A DNA stretch of 64,000 nucleotides, taken from assembly GCF_003259335.1 (NCBI RefSeq), contig NZ_QLLL01000001.1:1-64000 (forward strand). Reading direction: 5' to 3'. Both the position numbers and the translations under genes were made by a program. The DNA comes from Chitinophaga skermanii. GTDB lineage: Bacteria > Bacteroidota > Bacteroidia > Chitinophagales > Chitinophagaceae. The notes beneath the pieces were generated by a model, which was given only the letters and a program-made list of their open reading frames with translations, ran no database searches and was not told where the DNA came from. Positions 36,144-43,432 of the stretch are shown here, piece by piece. Every line of letters starts with the position of its first letter. Within the stretch, counting starts at the first letter, position 1.

Positions 36144-36357
36144 CTATTTCGGGCTCCAGTAAATACTTTTAACGTTCTCGATGTTATCGTCTTTCACCTT
36201 GATGCCTTCGCTGCTGGGCAATACTTGCGTGCGCGTTGGGGTTCGAAGTGACCGTTCCTGCTGTTGATCTTGAAACAGCGGTTTCACATGGGCCGGGCCG
36301 CAATGGGGCCGGCTTGCCTTTCGGGGGGTAATGCGCAACCCGGTTACTTTGCATCAT
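36144..36357 (-). pseudogene. Small gene with an apparent frameshift
   Basis: An ATG at 36357 gives MMQSNRVAHYPPKGKPAPLR and then loses coding character. In another frame, from about 36290 to the stop at 36144, the sequence reads protein-like (HVKPLFQDQQQERSLRT... SEGIKVKDDNIENVKSIYWSPK). Joining the two requires skipping one base near CGGCCCGGCCC (about 36288-36298). The position fits an operon gene between DUF5522 and IPExxxVDY. It could be a true frameshift, a sequencing error in a GC-rich stretch, or a 64-aa gene starting in the second frame at 36338. Confidence 0.4.
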
Positions 36358-36389
36358 GGGACTTGCGCATTACTAATATTATATAGCTT

Positions 36390-36620
36390 CTAAGAAGCTT
36401 GTGTTTGTTCGTTGTTCGGCTTTTGTTCGTTGGCATCGCGTTTTTGTGCGCGTAACCTTTCACGTTTTGCTTGATCGGGTACATTTTCGTAATCGAAAGG
36501 GCAGTGTTTGCAGCCATTTCCGCAACAGTAGCCTCTTCCTAGGTGAAACTTTTCCGTTAGCACAACGAAGCCGTCTTCGTTATAATAGAAATCAATCCCC
36601 TCCTCCAGCTTCTTTCTCAT
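36390..36620 (-). CDS. DUF5522 family protein
   Basis: 76 aa. Contains DFYYNEDGFVVLTEKFHLGRG and the Cys pattern GYCCGNGCKHCPF, typical of DUF5522 and of metal- or Fe-S-binding cysteine clusters. A basic tail follows (about 50-76). It overlaps the 3' end of trmB by 29 bp, so it is co-transcribed with it. Function unknown; pairing with a tRNA methyltransferase suggests an RNA-related role, by inference only. Confidence 0.85.
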   Translation of the reverse strand: MRKKLEEGIDFYYNEDGFVVLTEKFHLGRGYCCGNGCKHCPFDYENVPDQAKRERLRAQKRDANEQKPNNEQTQAS

Positions 36621-37299
36621 CGGTGCTTAATTTAATGCTTCTCCAATCGATGGGATCGGATGGCAACATAAATTTAAGAAAACGAATGGTTCTGCCATCG
36701 GCTAAATGCATTCCTTCGTAAAAAGTTTGAATTTTTAACAATGGATCGATTTCGCTTTGTGCATAAACATCCGGGATATCTTGGATGAGTGTACAGTTGG
36801 CAGCGCCAATTACTTCCTGTGTGAAAGCATATAATTCGGCAGAATCGGTTTTAAGATTGACTGTAGCGCCCGGAATGAGTACTTTTTGGTATAAAGCGAG
36901 GAATTTTGGGTGTGTTAATCTTTTTTTCGCTTTAGAATTGCGAAGGAATGGATCTGGGAAAGTGATCCAAATTTCCGCTACTTCACCCGGCTCGAAGTAA
37001 TTTTCGAGGTGATCGATCTGAGTACGAAGGAAAGCCACGTTTTTTAAATCGTTTTCGAGGGCCGTTTTAGCACCTCTCCAGATCCTGTTTCCTTTTAAAT
37101 CGACCCCCATAAAATTACGATCGGCGAACATACGAGCGAGGCCAAGCGTGTAATCGCCCTTACCGCACGCAAGTTCTAGCGTAAGTGGGTGGTTATTATT
37201 GAAGTGTTCTTTCCATTTACCCTTCATGTTTTCAGGGTAAATCAAAACGTTTGGGAACGTTTCAATATCTGCGAATCGTTGTAATTTTTTTTGTCCCAT
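36592..37299 (-). CDS. trmB: tRNA (guanine-N7-)-methyltransferase
   Basis: 235 aa. SAM-binding motif ELACGKGDYTLGLA, then FMGVDLKGNRIWRGAKTA, and the TrmB signature WITFPDPFLRNSKAKKRLTHPKFL. It methylates G46 in the variable loop of tRNAs. The ATG at 37299 is preferred to a TTG at 37308. Lies 296 bp downstream of the atypical tRNA-like gene on the same strand, with a terminator between. First gene of a probable trmB-DUF5522 operon. Confidence 0.93.
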   Translation of the reverse strand: MGQKKLQRFADIETFPNVLIYPENMKGKWKEHFNNNHPLTLELACGKGDYTLGLARMFADRNFMGVDLKGNRIWRGAKTALENDLKNVAFLRTQIDHLENYFEPGEVAEIWITFPDPFLRNSKAKKRLTHPKFLALYQKVLIPGATVNLKTDSAELYAFTQEVIGAANCTLIQDIPDVYAQSEIDPLLKIQTFYEGMHLADGRTIRFLKFMLPSDPIDWRSIKLSTDEKEAGGGD

Positions 37300-37346
37300 G
37301 GGCCGCAAAATTACTTTAAAAAATGCAGCCGGGAAGAGCGGAAATG

Positions 37347-37370
37347 AGATTTTTATAGGATATAGTGCTT
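37347..37370 (+). repeat. Degenerate fragment of the dispersed GGTTTTTC element
   Basis: GAGATTTTTATAGGATATAG resembles the conserved box of the four small-RNA-like copies, but no GC-rich hairpin follows. Possibly a decayed copy. Confidence 0.3.
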
Positions 37371-37544
37371 GATATGGGGGAATTAAAATATAAATAAAAA
37401 CTCTGCCACAAGCTTTTACAGCTCGTAATGCTTACTGGTGGCGTATCTACTTGGTTGATAAAATGGTAAGGAATGGGGTATGTACTGGATGGATTTCTTG
37501 CTAAAACGTGTAGTTACAAATCTTCTTCCTACATTAGCGAAAAT

Positions 37545-37579
37545 TAAAAAGCCCAATGAACAAAGTTCTTGGGCTTTTA
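37545..37579 (-). terminator. Terminator of the atypical tRNA-like gene
   Basis: AAAAGCCCAA/TTGGGCTTTT stem with a T run on the minus strand, about 15 bp past the encoded CCA. Confidence 0.85.
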
Positions 37580-37594
37580 TACAATAAAATTTGT

Positions 37595-37740
37595 TGGCTG
37601 TAGGGGGAGGAGTCGAACCTCCACGTGGCAGTTAGCCAAAGCACAAGTAAGATTAGTGGTCAACCCATTATGCTTAGGTTTATCCTGTGATCCACACCCT
37701 CGAGACAAGAGGGCATGTCTGCCAATTTCATCACCCCACA
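37595..37740 (-). tRNA. Atypical class II-like tRNA gene, 146 nt, anticodon GUC, giant variable arm
   Basis: On the minus strand: acceptor TGTGGGG pairs with CCCTACA (one G-U), then G73 and an encoded CCA. The D arm ATG-AAATTGGCAGA-CAT is Leu-like. Anticodon arm CCCTC-TTGTCTC-GAGGG is a perfect 5-bp stem, anticodon GUC (nominally Asp), with U37 instead of a purine. The T arm GGAGG-TTCGACT-CCTCC is canonical. The variable region is 74 nt instead of 11-23 and can fold as a long arm: UGUGG/CCACG closing stem, CAG/CUG, CC/GG, then AAGCAUAA/UUGUGCUU. It has its own promoter and terminator. Identity and charging are unclear. Confidence 0.75.
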
Positions 37741-37799
37741 ATTTTTAGATTCGTTCGGTGTTTTTTGAAATCGTATTGTTTTTATCAAAGAATCTGATG

Positions 37800-37831
37800 C
37801 AAATCTAAAAAGAATGGGTATTCCTTGCAAA
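37800..37831 (-). promoter_or_regulatory. Promoter of the atypical tRNA-like gene
   Basis: TTTG (37828-37831), 20 bp, TAGATTTG (37800-37807), an exact Bacteroidota-type match. It predicts a leader of about 50 nt before the acceptor stem. Confidence 0.7.
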
Positions 37832-37914
37832 TTTTTCAAGAAAAATTTTTGAATTTTCGAAAATTTTCAAATATTTGCATAACGGTTTAAAACATTCAAA
37901 AACAAATTGTAAAA

Positions 37915-38382
37915 ATGAGCCACAATTTGAATATTGACAAACTTGATTTGCAGATCATCAGTGAGATGATGACAAATGCTGAGATTTCATATGCCGATTT
38001 GGGTAAGAAATTGTTCGTATCCGGGGGCACCATCCACGTAAGGATGAAGAAATTGCAGGAATTGGGTATAGTTAAAGGTACGAAATTGCATGTTGATTTG
38101 AAAATGATCGGCTACGATGTAATTGCGTTTATCGGTATCTACCTCGAGAAAAGTTCATTGTATGACGGTGTTGCCCGCGAACTCCGCAAAATCCCTGAAA
38201 TTGTACGTTTAAACTACACTACTGGTAGTTATAGTATGTGGGCAGAAATCATATGTAAAGATATTACCCAGCTTCGCCGTGTATTACACGACGAGCTTCA
38301 AAAAATTAAAGGTATCGAACGTACCGAAACTTTCATCTCCCTAGAAGAAAGCTTCACTCGCACTATCAACGTAGTAGAATAA
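37915..38382 (+). CDS. Lrp/AsnC-family transcriptional regulator
   Basis: 155 aa. N-terminal HTH (about residues 5-58; LDLQIISEMMTNAEISYADLGKKL, then SGGTIHVRMKKLQELGI) and C-terminal RAM ligand-binding domain (about 65-150; VIAFIGIYLEKSSLYDGV, TTGSYSMWAEIICKD). Members usually sense amino acids. It sits 121 bp upstream of tryptophan 2,3-dioxygenase, which it may control (inference), and is divergent from the tRNA-like gene. Confidence 0.93.
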   Translation: MSHNLNIDKLDLQIISEMMTNAEISYADLGKKLFVSGGTIHVRMKKLQELGIVKGTKLHVDLKMIGYDVIAFIGIYLEKSSLYDGVARELRKIPEIVRLNYTTGSYSMWAEIICKDITQLRRVLHDELQKIKGIERTETFISLEESFTRTINVVE

Positions 38383-38403
38383 TACGCTCGAAATGCCCAA
38401 CCA

Positions 38404-38459
38404 CCGTTAGCCTGCCGGCAGTTTACTCAGGAGGCTCGAATTGTGCCAGGCTAACGGTA
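38404..38459. repeat. 11-bp inverted repeat between the Lrp and kynA genes
   Basis: CCGTTAGCCTG and CAGGCTAACGG form a perfect 11-bp stem with a loop of about 33 nt. There is no T tail. It could be a Rho-assisted end for the lrp transcript or a regulatory hairpin ahead of kynA. Confidence 0.5.
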
Positions 38460-38503
38460 TTGTAATCATTGGTTATTACAGGTTATTTACTTAATCTTGT
38501 TTC

Positions 38504-39427
38504 ATGGTTACAACTGAAATCGCTGAAAAAATCAAGCGGCTAGAAGAAAAATATGCCGCTATGGGCCAAGATCTATCATCTTACCTGGATGGTCTCCTAT
38601 ATGCAGATTACCTCACTTATTGGGATTATATCCAGCTCGATGTGTTGCTAAACCTGCAACACCCTCGTACGCCCATCCCTGATGAAAATATTTTCATCAT
38701 CTATCACCAAATTACAGAGCTCTATTTCAAACTAGCCCTTCAAGCCATCGAGCAAATTTGCCTCGCCAAAGAACCAACCGAAGAAATCTTTACCACGCAA
38801 ATTAAACGTGTGAATAACTACTTCCGTAACCTTATCAACTCTTTCGAGATCATGGTAGATGGTATGGATAAAGATCAATTCCTACAGTTCAGAATGGCGC
38901 TTTTGCCCGCTAGTGGCTTCCAAAGTGGCCAGTTCCGCAAAATAGAAATCTGCTCAACCAACCTCATCAACCTCGTATATGAAAACCAAAGACCGGAAGT
39001 CGTTCCAAACGATTTGCAATCTGCATTGGATCATATATATTGGTTGAAAGGAGCCTCAGAATTAGCAACCGGTAAGAAAACACTTACCCTTCGCCAATTC
39101 GAAGCCAAGTACAAGCACGAGTTTTTACGCCTTGCCGAGCAATATAGAGATTGCAACATGGCTGCTACTTTCTCGAAATTACCTGCAGATGCACAAGAGC
39201 GCATTAAACCATTGTTAATGGAGTACGATTTAAACATCAACGTACGGTGGCCGCTCATGCACTACAAATCGGCCGTGCGTTACCTGCACAAAAAGCCGGA
39301 AGATATCGCTGCAACTGGTGGAACGAACTGGCAACAATACTTACCGCCTAAAAACAAACGCATTATTTTCTTTAAAGATGTATGGACCGATCAAGAACTC
39401 GAAGATTGGGGCAAAAACGCTTTCTAA
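38504..39427 (+). CDS. kynA: Tryptophan 2,3-dioxygenase
   Basis: 307 aa. Haem-enzyme marks: YLDGLLYADYLTYWDYIQLD near the N-terminus, the distal His in FIIYHQITELYFKL, the substrate-site segment RMALLPASGFQSGQFRKIE and the C-terminal proximal-His region WPLMHYKSAVRYLHKK. It opens the indole ring of tryptophan to N-formylkynurenine, the first step of the kynurenine route. No kynurenine formamidase or kynureninase is adjacent. Likely regulated by the upstream Lrp protein (inference). Confidence 0.94.
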   Translation: MVTTEIAEKIKRLEEKYAAMGQDLSSYLDGLLYADYLTYWDYIQLDVLLNLQHPRTPIPDENIFIIYHQITELYFKLALQAIEQICLAKEPTEEIFTTQIKRVNNYFRNLINSFEIMVDGMDKDQFLQFRMALLPASGFQSGQFRKIEICSTNLINLVYENQRPEVVPNDLQSALDHIYWLKGASELATGKKTLTLRQFEAKYKHEFLRLAEQYRDCNMAATFSKLPADAQERIKPLLMEYDLNINVRWPLMHYKSAVRYLHKKPEDIAATGGTNWQQYLPPKNKRIIFFKDVWTDQELEDWGKNAF

Positions 39428-39434
39428 GAAAAAC

Positions 39435-39472
39435 AAAAAACACCTCTCCTAGCCTAGCTTTGAGAGGTGTTT
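39435..39472. terminator. Terminator between convergent kynA and SDR genes
   Basis: CACCTCTC/GAGAGGTG stem flanked by A and T runs; the minus-strand T run is the stronger. Confidence 0.75.
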
Positions 39473-39496
39473 CAGTTTAATGAAGTTGAAGTATTG

Positions 39497-40282
39497 TTAT
39501 AATGAAGGTGTTTTGCCACCATCCACTGGTAAATTAATACCCGTAATATAGCTCGCCGCTGGACTTGCCAAAAAAGCAACTGCTGCCCCAAATTCACGTG
39601 GTTCCCCAAATCGTTGCATAGGTATTTCATTCTTCCACTCTTCTGCAATCACTTCTGTACTTACATTCCTAGCTTTTGCCTGTGTTTCGAATAGGCTGGA
39701 TAAGCGTTCCGTAGTGGTTGACCCTGGCAAAACATTGTTCACCGTAATATTAAAAGGTGCCAACTCGGTGGCTAATGTTTTAGCCCAACTGGCTACCGCG
39801 GCACGTATAGTATTTGAAACGCCTAAGTTCTTGATAGGTGTTTTAACCGAAGTTGAAATTATTTGAATGATACGCCCAAAACCGGCTGCTTTCATGCCCG
39901 GAATAACAGCTTGGGACAGTATTTGATTGTTAACCACGTGCATCTCGAAAGCCTGTAAAAAAGCACCCGGTTCGGCCGTAGCAATGGGGCCTGCTGCTGG
40001 ACCGCCTGTATTGTTAATTAAGATATGAATAATGGTGCTGGCAGTAATAGTATCGATGATAGCCTTAACGTCTGCCGTTTTCGAGAAGTCAACAGCGTAG
40101 TAGCGGTGTGTTTGTTGTTGAGTCGTATCAAGCGTTTGCAACGCTTGTGCTAGTTTATCGGCGTTGCGGGATATAAGAATACAAGAAGCGCCAAGTAAGG
40201 CTAATTCTTGAGCAGACGCTAGTCCTAATCCTTGCGATCCCCCACAAACAAGGGCTGTTTTGCCCGTTAAAGAAAGGTTCAT
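39497..40282 (-). CDS. Atypical short-chain dehydrogenase/reductase
   Basis: 261 aa. The Rossmann cofactor motif is intact (GGSQGLGLASA, residues 14-24) and the NNTGG motif is at 90-94, but the active site Tyr-x-x-x-Lys is replaced by Ser156-N-T-I-Arg160 in GVSNTIRAAVASW. The C-terminus (FLASPAASYITGINLPVDGG) is classical. SDRs with SN..R at this site form a recognised divergent group; catalysis by the normal mechanism is unlikely. ATG at 40282 is used, dropping ten upstream residues. Confidence 0.88.
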   Translation of the reverse strand: MNLSLTGKTALVCGGSQGLGLASAQELALLGASCILISRNADKLAQALQTLDTTQQQTHRYYAVDFSKTADVKAIIDTITASTIIHILINNTGGPAAGPIATAEPGAFLQAFEMHVVNNQILSQAVIPGMKAAGFGRIIQIISTSVKTPIKNLGVSNTIRAAVASWAKTLATELAPFNITVNNVLPGSTTTERLSSLFETQAKARNVSTEVIAEEWKNEIPMQRFGEPREFGAAVAFLASPAASYITGINLPVDGGKTPSL

Positions 40283-40634
40283 ATGCTGGTGTGCTTTTAT
40301 GATGAAGGTCAATTTACAGCGTCAAATCCTTGGGCTGTAATATTACCTCTAATTTACCAGTGAGTTTCGACGAAAAAAAATGCAAAGTCATTTACATGCC
40401 TCCCACTACCCCTCTTAAAACAAAAAGTTTTGTGAAATTTCTCATTGGGTTGACAATTTGAAAATATTCAGCTATTTTTCGTTAAGTTTGCAGCTCAAGT
40501 ATTAAGCTGCACCTTTTCCAGCTATTATACCCAAGGTCAAATAAAGAAATCCCTTCTCTGCTTACTTTGACCATGTGCGTAACAAATAGCTTCTTTAGCA
40601 TTAAAATTTATTGTTGTTTTCATAAAAACAAAGA
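40283..40634. promoter_or_regulatory. Divergent intergenic region upstream of the DUF4290 gene
   Basis: No gene seen. TAAGTTTG (40483-40490) is an exact -7 match, with TTTG 22 bp upstream (a slightly long spacing). This would give a leader of about 140 nt for DUF4290-murA. Confidence 0.5.
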
Positions 40635-41348
40635 ATGGAATATAATACCACACGCAATCATTTAATCATGCGTGAGTATGGCAGAAATATTCAAAAAATG
40701 ATTGAATATTTATTGTCAATCACGGACAGAGATCAACGTCAACGCAATGCCATTGCTTTGATTGAGTTGATGGGTACGTTGAACCCACATTTACGTAACG
40801 TAGAAGATTTTCGTCATAAACTTTGGGATCACCTGTTCTTAATTTCCGATTTTAAATTGGATGTAGAATCGCCTTATCCCATCCCAACACGCGAAACCCT
40901 TAGAAACAAGCCAGAACCTTTGCCATATCCGAAAAAGTATCCTCACTTTAGGCATATTGGTAAAAACTTGGAAATGGTGATTGAGAAAGCGTTGCACGAA
41001 GAGAATCCGGAGAAGAAAGAAGGTTTTACCCAATGTATCGGTAACTACATGAAACTCGCTTACAGCAACTGGCACAAAGAAAGCGTGCATGATGATGCTA
41101 TTAAGTCGGAATTGTCGACCCTCACCGGTGGCGAATTACAGTACCAAACGGGGGCCAACGCGCCTAGTTTCAGTAGCGGGGAAAACTACCGCGCTAGCGG
41201 CGAAAACCGTGGTGGTGGCGAAAACCGTGGTAGCAACAACGGCGGCAAACGCAAGAACTTCCAACAAAATAATAAAGGTGGAGGTAATTTCAATAAAGGC
41301 AATAATAAACAAGGCAATAAACACAAATTCAAAAATAGGAACAAGTGA
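40635..41348 (+). CDS. DUF4290 family protein
   Basis: 237 aa. The first 160 residues are the DUF4290 domain (YNTTRNHLIMREYGRNIQKM, LMGTLNPHLRNVEDFRHKLWDH). The tail (about 175-237) is Gly/Asn/Lys-rich with repeated GENRGGGENRGS-type blocks, probably disordered and possibly nucleic-acid binding. Its stop overlaps the murA GTG start by 4 bp (GTGA), indicating translational coupling. Function unknown, but linkage to murA is a recurring Bacteroidota arrangement as far as I recall. Confidence 0.88.
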   Translation: MEYNTTRNHLIMREYGRNIQKMIEYLLSITDRDQRQRNAIALIELMGTLNPHLRNVEDFRHKLWDHLFLISDFKLDVESPYPIPTRETLRNKPEPLPYPKKYPHFRHIGKNLEMVIEKALHEENPEKKEGFTQCIGNYMKLAYSNWHKESVHDDAIKSELSTLTGGELQYQTGANAPSFSSGENYRASGENRGGGENRGSNNGGKRKNFQQNNKGGGNFNKGNNKQGNKHKFKNRNK

Positions 41349-42658
41349 GTAGCGCTTTCGAAGTAAGAGGAGGCAAGAGCCTCTCCGGTGAAATTATACC
41401 TCAGGGTGCCAAAAACGAGGCATTACAGATCATCAGTGCTGTGTTGCTAACACCCGAAAAAGTAACCATTAACAATATTCCAGACATTTTAGATGTCAAT
41501 TTATTAATCGAATTATTAGGCGATATCGGGGTGAAGGTAAACCGTGTATCCCGTGCTGTATGTGAATTCCAAGCCGATGCAATCGACTTTGATTACATGC
41601 ATACGCCTGAATTCAAAAAGAAATCTGGTCGTTTACGCGGCTCCGTGATGTTCGCCGGTCCTCTATTGGCGCGTTTCGGTAAAGCGTATATCCCTAAGCC
41701 CGGCGGTGATAAAATCGGTCGCCGTAGGTTGGATACACACATCATCGGGTTTCAAAAATTAGGCGCCGAATTCGTATACGAAGCCGATGACAACTACTTC
41801 CGTTTGGAAGCACCAGCCGGTGGTATGAAAGGTACTTATATGTTGCTGGATGAACCATCAGTAACGGGTACTGCTAATATCGTTATGGCTGCTGTGATGG
41901 CTGAAGGCACTACAACGATCTATAACGCCGCTTGTGAACCATATTTACAACAACTTTGTAAAATGATGGTGCGCATGGGTGCTAAAATCGAAGGTATCGG
42001 CTCTAATTTGTTGACCATCCAAGGGGTTGAAAAACTCGGCGGTTGCGAACATACCATGTTGCCCGATATGATCGAAATCGGTTCTTTCATCGGTTTAGCA
42101 GCTATGACGCAAAGCGAAATCACCATTAAAAATGCCGGTATTCAACATCTCGGCATTATCCCAGAGAAGTTCCAACAACTGGGAATTAAAATGGAATTCC
42201 GTGGCGATGATATCTACATTCCTGCACAAGATTCTTACGAAATCCAAACATTTATCGACGGCTCTATCCTAACAATTTCCGATCATCCATGGCCAGGCTT
42301 TACGCCCGATTTGCTCAGCATCGTGCTCGTTGTAGCAACGCAAGCAAAAGGTAGCGTATTGATCCACCAAAAAATGTTCGAAAGCCGTTTGTTCTTTGTC
42401 GATAAATTAATCGATATGGGTGCCCAAATCATCCTCTGCGACCCACACAGGGCAGCTGTAATTGGTTTGAACCGCCAGCACAAATTGAAAGGTATTACAA
42501 TGACCAGCCCCGACATTCGCGCGGGTGTGAGCTTGTTAATTGCTGCATTAAGTGCTGAAGGTAAAAGCACCATTCACAACATCGATCAAATCGATCGCGG
42601 TTACCAATACATCGACGAACGCTTACGCGCTTTGGGTGCGGATATTAAGCGTCTCTAA
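41345..42658 (+). CDS. murA: UDP-N-acetylglucosamine 1-carboxyvinyltransferase
   Basis: 437 aa, starting at a GTG that overlaps the DUF4290 stop. EPSP-synthase fold; the segment RGSVMFAGPLLARFGKAYIP followed by PGGDKIGRRRLDTH marks the active-site loop. The residue that is Cys115 in E. coli is Asp122 here (GAT at 41708-41710). The family's Cys-to-Asp form stays active but is not alkylated by fosfomycin. The enzyme transfers enolpyruvate from PEP to UDP-GlcNAc, the first committed step of peptidoglycan synthesis. Other MurA segments (KNEALQ, PDMIEIGSFIGLAA) are intact. Confidence 0.95.
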   Translation: MSSAFEVRGGKSLSGEIIPQGAKNEALQIISAVLLTPEKVTINNIPDILDVNLLIELLGDIGVKVNRVSRAVCEFQADAIDFDYMHTPEFKKKSGRLRGSVMFAGPLLARFGKAYIPKPGGDKIGRRRLDTHIIGFQKLGAEFVYEADDNYFRLEAPAGGMKGTYMLLDEPSVTGTANIVMAAVMAEGTTTIYNAACEPYLQQLCKMMVRMGAKIEGIGSNLLTIQGVEKLGGCEHTMLPDMIEIGSFIGLAAMTQSEITIKNAGIQHLGIIPEKFQQLGIKMEFRGDDIYIPAQDSYEIQTFIDGSILTISDHPWPGFTPDLLSIVLVVATQAKGSVLIHQKMFESRLFFVDKLIDMGAQIILCDPHRAAVIGLNRQHKLKGITMTSPDIRAGVSLLIAALSAEGKSTIHNIDQIDRGYQYIDERLRALGADIKRL

Positions 42659-42776
42659 CATATTCAAAAGGCATTGGCCTGTCAAGATCCCGAACCTTTA
42701 TGCGGTAACAACGCATAGGGGTTTGGGATTTGAGTTATAAGAAAGGTTCAACAAATTAGAAATACTAGTGTAAAAA

Positions 42777-43355
42777 ATGGCTATATCATCCCTACATAAA
42801 ATAATTATCGTTACTGCTCCTTCTGGAGCAGGTAAAACTACCATCGTAAAGAAATTATTAGCCGCAATGCCAAACTTGGCTTTTTCCATTTCCGCGGCTA
42901 CCCGCAATAGGCGTGAAAATGAAATCGATGGGAAAGATTATTACTTCATGACGCCTGAAACGTTCCAGGAGAAAATCGAAGCAAACGAGTTCGCAGAATA
43001 CGAAATGGTGTATGCCGGTAAGTATTATGGTACTTTAAAAAGTGAATTACAGCGTATTTGGGATGATGCTAAATTCCCCATGGTCGATATCGACGTCAAA
43101 GGAGCCCTATCTATCAAAGAAAAATACCACGAAAACGCACTTACCATCTTCATTCAACCGCCATCAATCGATGCATTACGCGAAAGGTTAAGCGAAAGAG
43201 GTACGGAAACCCAAGCGTCGTTAGACGAAAGATTGGGGAAAGCACGCTACGAATTATCGTTTGCGCACGAATTTGATCAAATTGTTGTAAATGAAGATCT
43301 TGAAACAGCTTATAACGAAGTAAAAACACTTGTGGAACAATTCTTGAACAAGTAA
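42777..43355 (+). CDS. gmk: Guanylate kinase
   Basis: 192 aa. P-loop APSGAGKTTIVKK (residues 14-26), GMP-binding segments SISAATRNRRENEIDGKDYYF and EYEMVYAGKYYGT, and the lid region SERGTETQASLDERLGKARYE. It makes GDP from GMP and ATP. Lies 118 bp after murA in the same direction, so it may share the transcript. Confidence 0.95.
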   Translation: MAISSLHKIIIVTAPSGAGKTTIVKKLLAAMPNLAFSISAATRNRRENEIDGKDYYFMTPETFQEKIEANEFAEYEMVYAGKYYGTLKSELQRIWDDAKFPMVDIDVKGALSIKEKYHENALTIFIQPPSIDALRERLSERGTETQASLDERLGKARYELSFAHEFDQIVVNEDLETAYNEVKTLVEQFLNK

Positions 43356-43419
43356 AAAAGGATATGTGTTATCCTTTTGATAGAATTTTGAACGGTGAGG
43401 GCTGCATTTTTTCTTTCAT

Positions 43420-43427
43420 TATCTTTG
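43420..43427 (+). promoter_or_regulatory. -7 element of the CNNM/CorC gene, near-leaderless
   Basis: TATCTTTG, an exact match, only 5 bp from the ATG at 43433. The predicted start falls at or next to the initiation codon, giving a leaderless or nearly leaderless mRNA. Confidence 0.5.
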
Positions 43428-43432
43428 TTTAG

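Noticed and set aside
37595..37740. tmRNA or RNase P RNA
   Set aside because: Too short and lacks the tag ORF and tmRNA ends; the arms are a canonical tRNA cloverleaf apart from the variable region.
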